A stretch of DNA of 64,000 bases from Endozoicomonas sp965261315 (GTDB lineage Bacteria > Pseudomonadota > Gammaproteobacteria > Pseudomonadales > Endozoicomonadaceae): assembly GCA_965261315.1 (NCBI GenBank), contig CBDHDM010000124.1, positions 1 to 64,000 of the forward strand. The letters are read 5' to 3'. The translations under genes were made by a program, and so were the position numbers. A model generated the notes under the pieces. That model was given only the letters and a program-made list of their open reading frames with translations, did not search any database and was not told where the DNA came from. Each line of letters opens with the position of its first letter. The stretch's first letter is position 1. Shown here piece by piece: positions 9,173-18,093 of this stretch.

Positions 9173-10963
9173 TCATACGACAGGCTCTGCCTCTTTACGG
9201 GTTACCGACTTGTCGGAATACGGCTTTTTCAACTGAAGCGATGGACTGTATGGCAATACATCCATAACCTGACCATTAGTAATCTGCTGCTGAATGCTCC
9301 GCCAGTAACTGGCGGTAAAAAGATCACCGTGAAGCCGGTTAAAACGTTTGCGAATGGCCTGATCAGGAAACAGAAAGACAGGAAATTCTTCCGGGAAAAT
9401 ATCACCAGGTGAAACTGAATACCAGGGCTCGGCTGACAGCTCCTGCTCTGGGTATAACGCCTCAGGAATATCCCGGAAGTTGCATTCAGTCAGATAAATA
9501 ATCTCATCATAATCATAAAAAACGACTCTGCCATGACGTGTTACACCAAAGTTTTTCAATAGCATATCGCCAGGGAAGATATTCGCTGCAGCCAGCTGCT
9601 TTATAGCCCTGCCGTACTCATTAAGAACATCATCCAAAGCCTGCTCATTGCCGTCTTCCACCAGCTGCTCAACATAGATATTCATAGGCATCATTCGCCG
9701 TTCAGTATACAGATGGCGAATCAGAACCTTGTCGTCGTAAACAATAACGGTAGAAGGAGCAACCTGCTGCAACTCTTCCAGTAACTCGTCACTGAAGCGG
9801 AAGCGGGGCAGTATAAGGTTTGAATACTCCTGGGTATCGGCCATCCGCCCTACCCGGTCATGGGTTTTAACCAGATAGTAACGATCCTTGACCATTGCCT
9901 TGCTGATATCTTTGGGCGGTGCGAAACGATCCTTTATAACTTTGAACACCATATCCAGAGAAGGCAGTGTGAATACCGACATCACCATTCCCTTCACCCC
10001 TGGAGCAATCACAAACTGGTCAGAGGAGTTTTGCAGGTGCTTGAGAAAATCCCGATAGAAAACACTCTTGCCATGCTTGAAGAAACCGATGGAATTATAA
10101 AGCTCCGCACGATTTTTCTCAGGAATCAGGGTTTGCAGGAACTCAATGCACTCTGAAGGAATTCGGGCATCCACTAAAAAGTACGAGCGGGTAAAACTGA
10201 ACAGCACACTGACACAATCATTTTCACAGAGTAAAGCATCGACATAGAGTTCACCCTGCTCATTATTCAGAACTGCAAGCACGAAAGGCTGAAGATCATC
10301 GCCAGCCACCAGCCGGCCCACCAGGTAGGCCGCTTTATTCCGGAAAAAAACCCACTTCAGAACATCTACCCGAACATTGCTGCGCTTAACCCATGACGGC
10401 TGTGTCTTCTGAAGCGCATGGATAATATTGCGAATATCCCTGCGCCGATATTCCCAGGGCAATTCAAACTGGAAGTCATCGAGTATCTGACCTACAAGGC
10501 TAACCAGCCCCTGCTTCTGGTACTTATCTTGAAAATAGCTTCGATAAATACCCCTGGCGCTCTGAACCTTGAAGCCATCAAATTCAGATTGGATAAAGCA
10601 GTGACGAGGGTTCACCGCTTCCCCTTTAAATACCTTTCGATAGATTGAGTTATAAAAGGTTTCCGCAAGCTCAGGATCCGTCCGATAGGAGATCAAGTCC
10701 AGATAGGCATTATGGACATCCTGCCAGCAGTCACTGTTACGAAACCAGGATTCTTCGACCTGAGATGTCAGCGTCTCCATCACGTCGGTGACAGCGACGT
10801 AGTAGAGGTTGATACGGTCAGAGGCTGAATTTTGTGCAGCACTCCAGTCCGCCTTCAGAAAGCGGTCCCGTGCACCCAAGGTGATGTCAGTAAATCGCGT
10901 TCGATAGTCACTGAACCCTTCGAGAATGATTCTGGCAATCTGTCGGGCTATGGAAGTATTCAT
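9173..10963 (-). CDS. aceK: Isocitrate dehydrogenase kinase/phosphatase
   Basis: AceK phosphorylates and dephosphorylates isocitrate dehydrogenase, steering carbon between the TCA cycle and the glyoxylate bypass. The 596-residue protein has the family N-terminal regulatory domain and a kinase-like C-terminal half. The glycine-rich ATP loop is in PGVKGMVMSVF, and catalytic and metal-binding residues lie in GDMLLKNFGV and YDYDEI at about residues 460-485. The length fits E. coli AceK (578). It is alone here, not in an aceBAK operon. Confidence 0.93.
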   Translation of the reverse strand: MNTSIARQIARIILEGFSDYRTRFTDITLGARDRFLKADWSAAQNSASDRINLYYVAVTDVMETLTSQVEESWFRNSDCWQDVHNAYLDLISYRTDPELAETFYNSIYRKVFKGEAVNPRHCFIQSEFDGFKVQSARGIYRSYFQDKYQKQGLVSLVGQILDDFQFELPWEYRRRDIRNIIHALQKTQPSWVKRSNVRVDVLKWVFFRNKAAYLVGRLVAGDDLQPFVLAVLNNEQGELYVDALLCENDCVSVLFSFTRSYFLVDARIPSECIEFLQTLIPEKNRAELYNSIGFFKHGKSVFYRDFLKHLQNSSDQFVIAPGVKGMVMSVFTLPSLDMVFKVIKDRFAPPKDISKAMVKDRYYLVKTHDRVGRMADTQEYSNLILPRFRFSDELLEELQQVAPSTVIVYDDKVLIRHLYTERRMMPMNIYVEQLVEDGNEQALDDVLNEYGRAIKQLAAANIFPGDMLLKNFGVTRHGRVVFYDYDEIIYLTECNFRDIPEALYPEQELSAEPWYSVSPGDIFPEEFPVFLFPDQAIRKRFNRLHGDLFTASYWRSIQQQITNGQVMDVLPYSPSLQLKKPYSDKSVTRKEAEPVV

Positions 10964-11151
10964 TACTGCACCATTGTTGTTTTAGTGTAAGAAGTGCAGT
11001 TACCGGTTAACTCTATCAGATTAACAGGCGGGTTCGAGCCTTCAGATCAGGCTCAGGCCCTACAGCACCTCTTTCCTCTCGGCGGCTCTGAATTATCAGA
11101 TTTGCGGAAGCCATTTATCACGCAACTAGAAGGCTTTATATTAACTCAATT

Positions 11152-11892
11152 TCATATTTTTATGCCTCGCCGCCCCTGAAGCCCACCCGTATGAACCATC
11201 AACAGGCGCTTGGCCCTGCAAGACGAGTCAGGTTTCAAATTTTCAGCCAGCGAGTGCCATATGGCAAACAGCACTTTACCGGTATATACCGGATCCAGGG
11301 GGATTGCCGTCTCATTCTCAAACGATTTTATAAATGACAGCAACTCTTTTGTAGTACGAGCGTACCCACCATGATGATAATCCGTCAACAGTGTCCAGTT
11401 ATCTAATGAGTGAAGTGTATATTTGTGGATATCATTACGCAGAAAATCGGCTCCTTTAAGAACAGCAACACCTTTTATCTGTGTACCAGGTAACTCGTCT
11501 GATACAGCCAGCGATAGACCGGCCAGAGTGGCACCTGTTCCACAGGCAAGCCAGATTTCATCATAGCTCCCGGAGAGTATTTTTCCTGCAGTAAGAATTT
11601 CCCGACAACCCAATACTCCAAGGGGGTTGCTGCCACCTTCAGGCACAATATGTACATCACGTGCAGACAAGCCTGATTGAGACAATATCATATCGAGCAA
11701 ATATGCTTCATTTTTTCGACGATAATCACTTCTGGACACGTAATGTAATTTCATTCCCCAGTTGACGGCATCAACCAACGTAGCAGAAAGCGGTTCAACC
11801 GGCTCTCCTCGAATAACACCAATGGTTGGCATTCCAAACCGGTGACCGGCCGCAGCCAGGGCATGAATATGATTTGACCAGGCAATAGTAAA
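11152..11892 (-). pseudogene. Truncated PLP-dependent deaminase / D-cysteine desulfhydrase homologue
   Basis: The frame resembles the C-terminal three quarters of the ACC deaminase/D-cysteine desulfhydrase family. It includes AWSNHIHALAAAGHRFG followed by GVIRGEP, and the phosphate-binding loop ACGTGATLAG. Homologous sequence continues upstream of the first ATG (11832) as far as about 11892, where TAA blocks the frame. The N-terminal part that should hold the PLP-binding lysine is absent. The product would be about 226-246 residues, against roughly 300 in the family, and inactive. I treat it as a decayed gene in a stretch with other broken genes. Confidence 0.75.
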
Positions 11893-12082
11893 TTAATCTG
11901 TCGGGCAGAAACACCGGCACTGTGGGCAAGCCCTGTTGCTGTCAGCTGGTCTCCAATATTCACATTGTCTGAAACGGTTTCTTTACTGAAGGCTGCAGTA
12001 GAAAAAAAGGGGTATTAGACAAAATAGGCAATATTCAGGATATACAGGTGAGAAATCTGTTATTCCCCACCAGTATCACACC

Positions 12083-12529
12083 TTATTCTTCAATCTGTGC
12101 TGGAACATATCTCATATAAGGTTTTCCGGATGGAACGTCTGCCTGCTGAAAAGACGCTCTATCTATACCAGGAGCCAGCATAACATCATCCCCTTTGTGC
12201 CAGTTAGCAGGCGTCGCTACCTCTCTTTGCTGTAATGCTATCTCATCAAGTGCATCCAGAACCCGGGACAACTCATCGAAGCTACGACCAATCTGCATTG
12301 GGTAGGTCCAGGTAACCTCTATTATTTTGCTGTCATTATTGATGATGAATACTGACCGAACTGTTTTATTTTCTTTTGCTGTACGAGGTGAGCCCCCTTT
12401 GGCACCTGCAGGCAACATACCGTATAGCTTGACTACTTTCAGGTGGATGTCAGCAATCAGAGGAAATTCAATCTCTGCGGCATCCGCAATGACGGCAACA
12501 TCTTTCAACCACTCTTGATAACCTGATAG
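12083..12529 (-). pseudogene. Peroxiredoxin (1-Cys/Prx6 type) lacking its catalytic domain
   Basis: The frame encodes the C-terminal two thirds of a Prx6-like peroxiredoxin: EFPLIADIH, RSVFIINND, TYPMQIGRSFDE and the typical VATPANWHKGDDVMLAP. The N-terminal thioredoxin-fold segment with the peroxidatic cysteine (PVCTTE-like) is missing, and TGA stops the frame upstream at 12530-12532. Homology extends a few residues before the TTG at 12508. The 141-residue product cannot be a peroxidase. This looks like a 5' deletion. Confidence 0.75.
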
Positions 12530-12721
12530 TCAGTGAAATGAGGTTAGTAGTAGACGTTAATGGTAGTTAGATGTTTTCGCATCGAAATATAGCTGGAGAA
12601 ATTTCAGACAATAATAAGCGCAGATTCATGACCTGAAAAACGCCATATGCCTACGTTATAAGCCACATCTTCTACACTTAATTAAACATGTAACCTCTCA
12701 CTCATACCCTGTGTGTCTACC

Positions 12722-13429
12722 ATGAACAACAATCCTCTCTCCCTTGAACATTATCAGCGCCCCCCACTGATTGCTCCGGATAGTGCTGAAAACGTTCTGC
12801 TGCATTCCTGCTGCGCCCCCTGTGCAGGAGAAGTCATGGAAGCAGTTCAAGCCTCAGGTATTGATCAGACCATATTTTTTTATAACCCCAATATTCATCC
12901 AGCTGAAGAGTATCTGCTTCGCAAGAATGAGAACAAACGCTTTTGCGACAAACTCTCCATACCTTTTGTCGATGCCGATTACGATACCGACAACTGGTTT
13001 GAACGAACCCGAGGCCTTGAGAATGAACCGGAACGAGGCCAGCGTTGTACCGTATGTTTTGATATGCGATTTGAACGAACCGCTCTTTATGCTCATGAAA
13101 ATGGCTTCCCGGTTATTTCCAGCACATTGGGGATTTCACGCTGGAAGAATATGGAACAAATCAATGACTGCGGTGTCAGGTCAGCAGGACATTACCCTGG
13201 CGTTTCCTACTGGACTTATAACTGGCGAAAAAAAGGGGGTAGTCAGAGAATGATTGAACTTTCCAAGCAGGAAGCATTTTATCAACAGGAATACTGCGGC
13301 TGCGTATACAGTTTGAGGGACACCAATCGGTACCGAATATCTCAGGGGCGAAGCCGAATTAAAAGACTGGTTAATTATTACGGGCAGAATCAGGAAAACA
13401 ATGGCTCAATTATTGCAAAATCATCCTGA
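12722..13429 (+). CDS. queH: Epoxyqueuosine reductase QueH
   Basis: QueH performs the last step of queuosine tRNA modification, reducing epoxyqueuosine in tRNA; it is unrelated to QueG. The 235-residue product (238 if GTG at 12713 is used) shows the iron-binding cysteines HSCCAPC, RCTVC and YCGC, plus SSTLGISRWKN and the GVSYW segment of the family (formerly DUF208). It is intact although its neighbours on both sides are broken. I chose ATG 12722 as the more usual codon; neither start has a clear ribosome-binding site. Confidence 0.9.
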   Translation: MNNNPLSLEHYQRPPLIAPDSAENVLLHSCCAPCAGEVMEAVQASGIDQTIFFYNPNIHPAEEYLLRKNENKRFCDKLSIPFVDADYDTDNWFERTRGLENEPERGQRCTVCFDMRFERTALYAHENGFPVISSTLGISRWKNMEQINDCGVRSAGHYPGVSYWTYNWRKKGGSQRMIELSKQEAFYQQEYCGCVYSLRDTNRYRISQGRSRIKRLVNYYGQNQENNGSIIAKSS

Positions 13430-13472
13430 AGGTAATGTGCTGCCATAATTTCGGCTATATTAATTAACGTTA

Positions 13473-14282
13473 ATGGCTAATCTCGCTCATTCATTATTGA
13501 TTATTAATAACAATGAAAAAAAGTTTCAGATAGTACTGACCTGTTTGCTGCCAGTACTTCTGATTATTCCAGTACCGTGGTACAGAACCACTGAAGACAG
13601 CAGGACTCCCACGACTATTGATGGCTTTCCGGACTGGGTTGCGATTGCTCTATTTACCAGCACCGTTTTTCTTTTCACAGGATGGGTGGCCATCCCACTG
13701 TTCAGCCTCGATTCTGGTTTTCAGGCTGATCAGGTACTTCCAAGACTATTGGAGCAGTGGGCTGCCAGTAATCTCTGGAACCGGATCAGTGCCATGATGG
13801 TATTGCTGGCCATTCTTGCCGCTATCATGTCTACCGCCGACTCCGTTCTGCTTTCAGTGGTATCCATGATCCGGCACGACCTGTTGAAAAACACGCAACG
13901 GGAAGGGCTCAAATACGATACCACGATCACCATTATCCTGATGTCCCTGGTATCAATTCCGGCACTCTACCGCGATATCACGCTGTGAAATTTGCGCCTC
14001 ATGGAGCTCAAACTTGAGTTACTGATCCAATGTTTTCCCGCTTTTATCATTGCATTACATTGGCGTCAGGTTTCCGCTGCATCCGTTCTGGCTGGACTGT
14101 CTGCAGGACTTGCCCTACTGGGGGCCATGCTGGCCCTGGGAGTCAAGCAGATAGCCGGAGTCAATGCAGGCCTCATTGCTTTAGCTGGCAATGTGCTGCT
14201 GATGGGATTCACTTATTTCATTCAAAATAAGATCCTAAACCCAGCAACATCTAACCAACATTCTTTTTCGTCAAAGGAATAA
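13473..14282 (+). pseudogene. Sodium/solute symporter (SSS family) remnant
   Basis: One reading frame runs from 13473 to 14282, interrupted by TGA at 13986-13988. The first part contains AAIMSTADSVLLSVVSM, the hallmark of an SSS/PutP-type membrane segment, and DQVLPRLLEQWA. The second part carries two or three more hydrophobic helices (FPAFIIALHW, GLSAGLALLGAML). Together they give about 270 codons, against roughly 450-550 for the family; the N-terminal half is missing. The 3' end overlaps the convergent hydroxylase gene by 32 bases. The gene is clearly non-functional. Confidence 0.75.
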
Positions 14283-15093
14283 GCGGCTTTTTAATCACTG
14301 GCCAAAATAACTCTTCAGCCCAGTGCAAACGCTTCCCAATAGGCAAACCAAAACGAGTCTGCCGTGTGTTAGGAATTTTGGCTGTACCAAACAACGTATC
14401 AAATATAAACAGTGTAATGGCGTAATTCCCATTAGGGTGAGCCCCCTTTCCAAAAGCATGGTGGGCATGATGGGTATCCGGCAAAGTAATAATACGTTCA
14501 ATCACACGCCAGAATGGCTCTGACCAGGGCATTTTCTCCCGCAGCCATAAATCCCAGCGAAACGTGGTATGCGTAAGGGCATTGACGATATAGGTAACCA
14601 GAACTGCCGCCACATAGGGTTCTCCCAAACCAAGATAGATTGCCAGTGGCCCAAACCAGCTTTGCGGCAACAATAACACCCAGAACACGTTATAGCGGTA
14701 TAAAACACCAATATTCAGGTTTTCCGCCGTATGATGGGTACGATGGAGTTTCCAGAACCAGCGCCACTCATGGGAAAACCGGTGTAGCCAGTAATGCAGG
14801 AACTCCTGCGCAACAAAAATCACCGCAAAAGCCAACCAGAAATCAGTCCCGGCCATGGCTCCAGCATTCTCCTGAAAAAACATCAGAACCAGAACACCCG
14901 ACAAAGTACCAACGACAGGAGAAGATAGGAGAACATGGGCACTTAACCCTGCCAGCGTTAATCCAGCATCTCTTAAAGGCCTGTCGCCTCGATGAATCCG
15001 GCCAGCCATCAGTTCAACCAGAAAAGCAAAAATAAAGACAGTGAGGACAACAATACCTAATAATTGTTGCTCTGGTGACGGTATTGGGAACAT
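14251..15093 (-). CDS. Fatty acid hydroxylase / sterol desaturase superfamily membrane protein
   Basis: This 280-residue membrane protein has the di-iron histidine boxes of the superfamily: HYWLHR near 121, HRTHH near 137, and HHAHH near 215. There are about four hydrophobic segments. Members hydroxylate or desaturate lipid chains at the membrane; the substrate cannot be told here. The gene starts 54 bases downstream of the TetR gene's stop on the same strand, so the two probably form a regulator-target operon. Confidence 0.85.
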   Translation of the reverse strand: MFPIPSPEQQLLGIVVLTVFIFAFLVELMAGRIHRGDRPLRDAGLTLAGLSAHVLLSSPVVGTLSGVLVLMFFQENAGAMAGTDFWLAFAVIFVAQEFLHYWLHRFSHEWRWFWKLHRTHHTAENLNIGVLYRYNVFWVLLLPQSWFGPLAIYLGLGEPYVAAVLVTYIVNALTHTTFRWDLWLREKMPWSEPFWRVIERIITLPDTHHAHHAFGKGAHPNGNYAITLFIFDTLFGTAKIPNTRQTRFGLPIGKRLHWAEELFWPVIKKPLIPLTKKNVG

Positions 15094-15147
15094 CTGTATT
15101 TCCTTTTTATTATTATTGGTTGTGGTTTCGTTAGCGGTTTCAACTCA

Positions 15148-15801
15148 TTACTGTTTCAAACCGCCAACAATGAAGGCGATCAGCTGTTGAGATTGCTCCA
15201 GTAAATAATTATTTGTCCATATTTCAGGTTGCTGACGTCTTAACAGATCCCATAAAGCCACCGTATGAATAAGTTGCGTACCGGCAAAATGCATACGGGC
15301 ATGAAACGCGCCTTGATTCAATTCAGTCAGACAACCACGTATCATCTGACTCATTAATTGCAGTGAGCTTGAACGGGGACCATTAAATAGCAATTGATCA
15401 TGCTGGCCGCTCTGGGCTAATTGCGTCACCAGGCTGACATAATAGCCTTCATCAGGATGCTCGATCAGGTGATGAACATAGGGCATCACTAATGCTGCCA
15501 CCAAAGCCTCTACACACTCAGCCTGATCCGGCTTAATAGCCACCAGCATTTCATGTCGCCGGGCATTAAGAGGAATCATGCGCAGATCAAGAATGGCAGA
15601 AATCAGCCCCGCTCTACTCCCGAAATGATACTGCACCGCTGAATTATTTTTCTGACCCGCCTCTCTGGCAATTTCCCGTTCGGAAATGGCATTCAACCCT
15701 TTTTCTGCAATCATCTTTTCTGCAACCAGAATCAAACTCATCTTGGCTTTATTAAAGCGCGGCAGAATCGGAGCTGGTGTATTGAGAATGTCTGTCATCA
15801 T
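15148..15801 (-). CDS. TetR/AcrR-family regulator of the hydroxylase operon
   Basis: The 217-residue protein has a TetR helix-turn-helix at about 20-65 (REIAREAGQKNNSAVQYHFG) and a helical ligand domain. It is close in sequence to the regulator at 326-1006, especially around QYHFG and the following RR segment. It lies first in a minus-strand pair with the hydroxylase. A palindrome 26 bases upstream of its start is a likely autoregulatory operator. A lipid-like ligand would fit the target gene, but this is a guess. Confidence 0.85.
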   Translation of the reverse strand: MMTDILNTPAPILPRFNKAKMSLILVAEKMIAEKGLNAISEREIAREAGQKNNSAVQYHFGSRAGLISAILDLRMIPLNARRHEMLVAIKPDQAECVEALVAALVMPYVHHLIEHPDEGYYVSLVTQLAQSGQHDQLLFNGPRSSSLQLMSQMIRGCLTELNQGAFHARMHFAGTQLIHTVALWDLLRRQQPEIWTNNYLLEQSQQLIAFIVGGLKQ

Positions 15802-15826
15802 GCTCGTATTAAGTCACAACCAAAAA

Positions 15827-15846
15827 ATTAAGTCAACCGCCTTAAT
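15827..15846. promoter_or_regulatory. Operator-like palindrome upstream of TetR
   Basis: A 20-base inverted repeat, ATTAAG then 8 bases then CTTAAT, lies just upstream of the TetR start. A further half site, ATTAAGTCAC, overlaps the region at about 15808. Spacing and core resemble the palindrome at 265-284 upstream of the paralogous regulator. Confidence 0.45.
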
Positions 15847-16064
15847 TTTTTCTGCTTTTTGACAGAGGCCTTCACCCTGTCCGATAGCGAAGAGTTCATC
15901 CATACACTGGATTCTGGACCATAATTACCTGAACCAGAGCGTTCCTGAGAGCACCCTTAATCCCGGCCCGGGATTTCCTATTCTGTTTTCCTGTCAGGTC
16001 GATAAAACCTGAAGTAAATCGCTCAATCTCTCTATCTGTTAACACCGTTATCGGGCTACACACT

Positions 16065-17318
16065 ATGACTCGTTTTGTTGCGCCACTGTCGGGTATGTTT
16101 ATTTTCGCACTGGCTAGCGGATACCTGATGACACTGATTCCCTTACGAATCAATGCAACAGATGGCAATGACTTTATGGCCGGCTTAATGGGAACGGTTT
16201 ACTACCTGGGATTACTGGCAGGTTCATTCCGCTCAGAGAACATTGTCAGCCGGGTAGGTCATATTCGCTCCTTTTCCTGCTTTATGGCCTTGCTTTGTGC
16301 CAGTGTGTTAAGTCTTGCTCTCTCAGAAAACACCTCTGTATGGCTCCTGCTGCGCTTTATAAACGGCATGGCGGTTGCCGGAATTTTCGTGGTTGTTGAA
16401 TCCTGGCTGCTCTGTGAAAGTGACAGCTCAAACCGGGGAAGGGTACTCTCTTTCTACATGGTGTCATTGTATGGAGCCAATGCCATCGGCCAGCTTTTTG
16501 TCGGCTTTCTGGACAGCAGCAGCCTGACCCCCTTCATCCTGATTGGTATTCTATTGTCAGTGTCCATTTTCCCACCGGCGATGACCCGAATCCCTACACC
16601 GGAAATTCAGGAGGCGTCGTCCCTGGGGTTCAGAAAGCTCTATGAACTGACACCTTCTGGAGTTCTGGGGTGTTTTGCTGGAGGCTTGGTATTAGGCGGC
16701 CTGTACTCAATGCTGCCTATTTACCTGGCCGATCAAAGCGGCAGTGATGATCATACCGTAGCTCTGTTCCTGGCGATCACCATGATTGGCGGAATGGCAT
16801 TGCAATTCCCGGTAGGTTACCTGTCAGACATTATTGATCGCCGGAAAATGCTTATTGCTGTAGCACTGGCAGGCTGCGTCGTCTGCTTTGGACTGATCTT
16901 AACACCCGAAAACAGCTGGCTGAACTTTCCTCTCTTATTCCTCTTTGGAGGAGCCACTTTTACGCTTTACCCACTGGCCATCAGTCATGGCTGTGACCAC
17001 ATGCACCCGGATGATATTGTTGCCGGTACCCAGGGACTTTTGCTGGCATACAGCTTTGGTGCCTGTATCGGCCCGGTAGTGGCATCGCTGTTTATGGGAC
17101 ATATACCGGAAGGGTTAATGCTCTACTTTATCGCCATCATGAGTATTACCGGCGCATTCTTTCTTATCCGGATGGCTTACCGTCCTGCGATCTACACCAG
17201 CGAAGAGCAGCACTTTATTCCAGTACCGCGTACAACGCCTATCGTTGCACAGATTGACCCTCGCTCTGATGCTGAAGAGATGCTGGATACAGAGGAAGCA
17301 GCCAAGCCAGCCAGTTAA
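16065..17318 (+). CDS. MFS transporter, YcaD-like
   Basis: This 417-residue major facilitator has about 12 hydrophobic segments. The loop VSRVGHIRSF after helix 2, the motif VVVESWLL in helix 5 and the GYLSDIIDRRKM loop between helices 8 and 9 place it with the YcaD-type MFS proteins. The tail after residue 375 is hydrophilic. The substrate is unknown. It is transcribed divergently from the TetR-hydroxylase pair across about 260 bases, which hold no other gene. Confidence 0.85.
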   Translation: MTRFVAPLSGMFIFALASGYLMTLIPLRINATDGNDFMAGLMGTVYYLGLLAGSFRSENIVSRVGHIRSFSCFMALLCASVLSLALSENTSVWLLLRFINGMAVAGIFVVVESWLLCESDSSNRGRVLSFYMVSLYGANAIGQLFVGFLDSSSLTPFILIGILLSVSIFPPAMTRIPTPEIQEASSLGFRKLYELTPSGVLGCFAGGLVLGGLYSMLPIYLADQSGSDDHTVALFLAITMIGGMALQFPVGYLSDIIDRRKMLIAVALAGCVVCFGLILTPENSWLNFPLLFLFGGATFTLYPLAISHGCDHMHPDDIVAGTQGLLLAYSFGACIGPVVASLFMGHIPEGLMLYFIAIMSITGAFFLIRMAYRPAIYTSEEQHFIPVPRTTPIVAQIDPRSDAEEMLDTEEAAKPAS

Positions 17319-17343
17319 CACTCACCATCCGGGCAGCTCTCAA

Positions 17344-18093
17344 CTATTGCCAGATTTCACTCAGTGTGGTTTCCGGGGTGAAGTGCCACGCCAACTGTGC
17401 CTGCAGCAGCTCGGCGGTGGCCAGGGCATCGGTCAGGGCGTGGTGAGGCTGATAGGCGGGCAGGCCATAGCGCTCACGGGAGCGCCCAAGCCTCACCGAT
17501 CCTGGCTTTTTTCCCCGCAGGCGATTAAGCCAGCCCCTGCAAGCGCGGTGCTGAATGGCGGCCTCGATATCCAGGGTATCAACAACGGGGAAGATAATTC
17601 CTTCACCCAGCCGTGCGCGCAGCGCCCGGTCCATAAATTCACGCTCAATCTGCTTGTAGTGAACCACCACGACCTTCCCGGACAAGCCGTTAAGTACCTG
17701 GTCCAGCACCACTTCCAGGTCCGGCGCTTGCTCCAGATCCGAGTGAGTGATGCCATGAATCACAACCGACTCCTTATTCAGAGGCCGGTTGGGGTTAACG
17801 ATCCAGTGCGCTGACCCTTTGCACTGAATGCGCTGCTGGGTAAAGGGCACCAGGCCAATGCTGACGATTTCGTCCTCATCCGGATTCAGTCCCGTGGTTT
17901 CAAAATCCAGTGCCACGAATGGTGCCTGACTGACCGGTGTTTCCGGGCCGACAGGCAGCGCCCGGTAAAACCGTTTAAGCCGGGCGTCCTGAGCCTCATG
18001 GGTCAATTCAGCAAATCGCGCTGGCCAGTTGGGCGTATCCCGGGTATCGAGCAAAGCCTCGCTGCGCGGTTCGGCTCTCAGCAAGGAGATCAT
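17344..18093 (-). CDS. DnaQ-like 3'-5' exonuclease
   Basis: This 249-residue DEDDh-type exonuclease has Exo I LDFETTG (D63, E65), Exo II in VVHYKQIEREF (about 144-154) and Exo III HHALTDA (H218, D222). The first 55 residues are a short extension. Its start codon overlaps the stop of the cNMP/CBS/DUF294 gene by 4 bases (ATGA), so translation is coupled. The pairing of this exonuclease with a DUF294 protein recurs in gammaproteobacteria as I recall; its nucleic-acid substrate is unknown. Confidence 0.88.
   Translation of the reverse strand: MISLLRAEPRSEALLDTRDTPNWPARFAELTHEAQDARLKRFYRALPVGPETPVSQAPFVALDFETTGLNPDEDEIVSIGLVPFTQQRIQCKGSAHWIVNPNRPLNKESVVIHGITHSDLEQAPDLEVVLDQVLNGLSGKVVVVHYKQIEREFMDRALRARLGEGIIFPVVDTLDIEAAIQHRACRGWLNRLRGKKPGSVRLGRSRERYGLPAYQPHHALTDALATAELLQAQLAWHFTPETTLSEIWQ

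Noticed and set aside
11751..11963. Separate 70-residue gene upstream of the PLP enzyme remnant
   Set aside because: It is a different frame over the homologous AWSNH region and has no family resemblance of its own.
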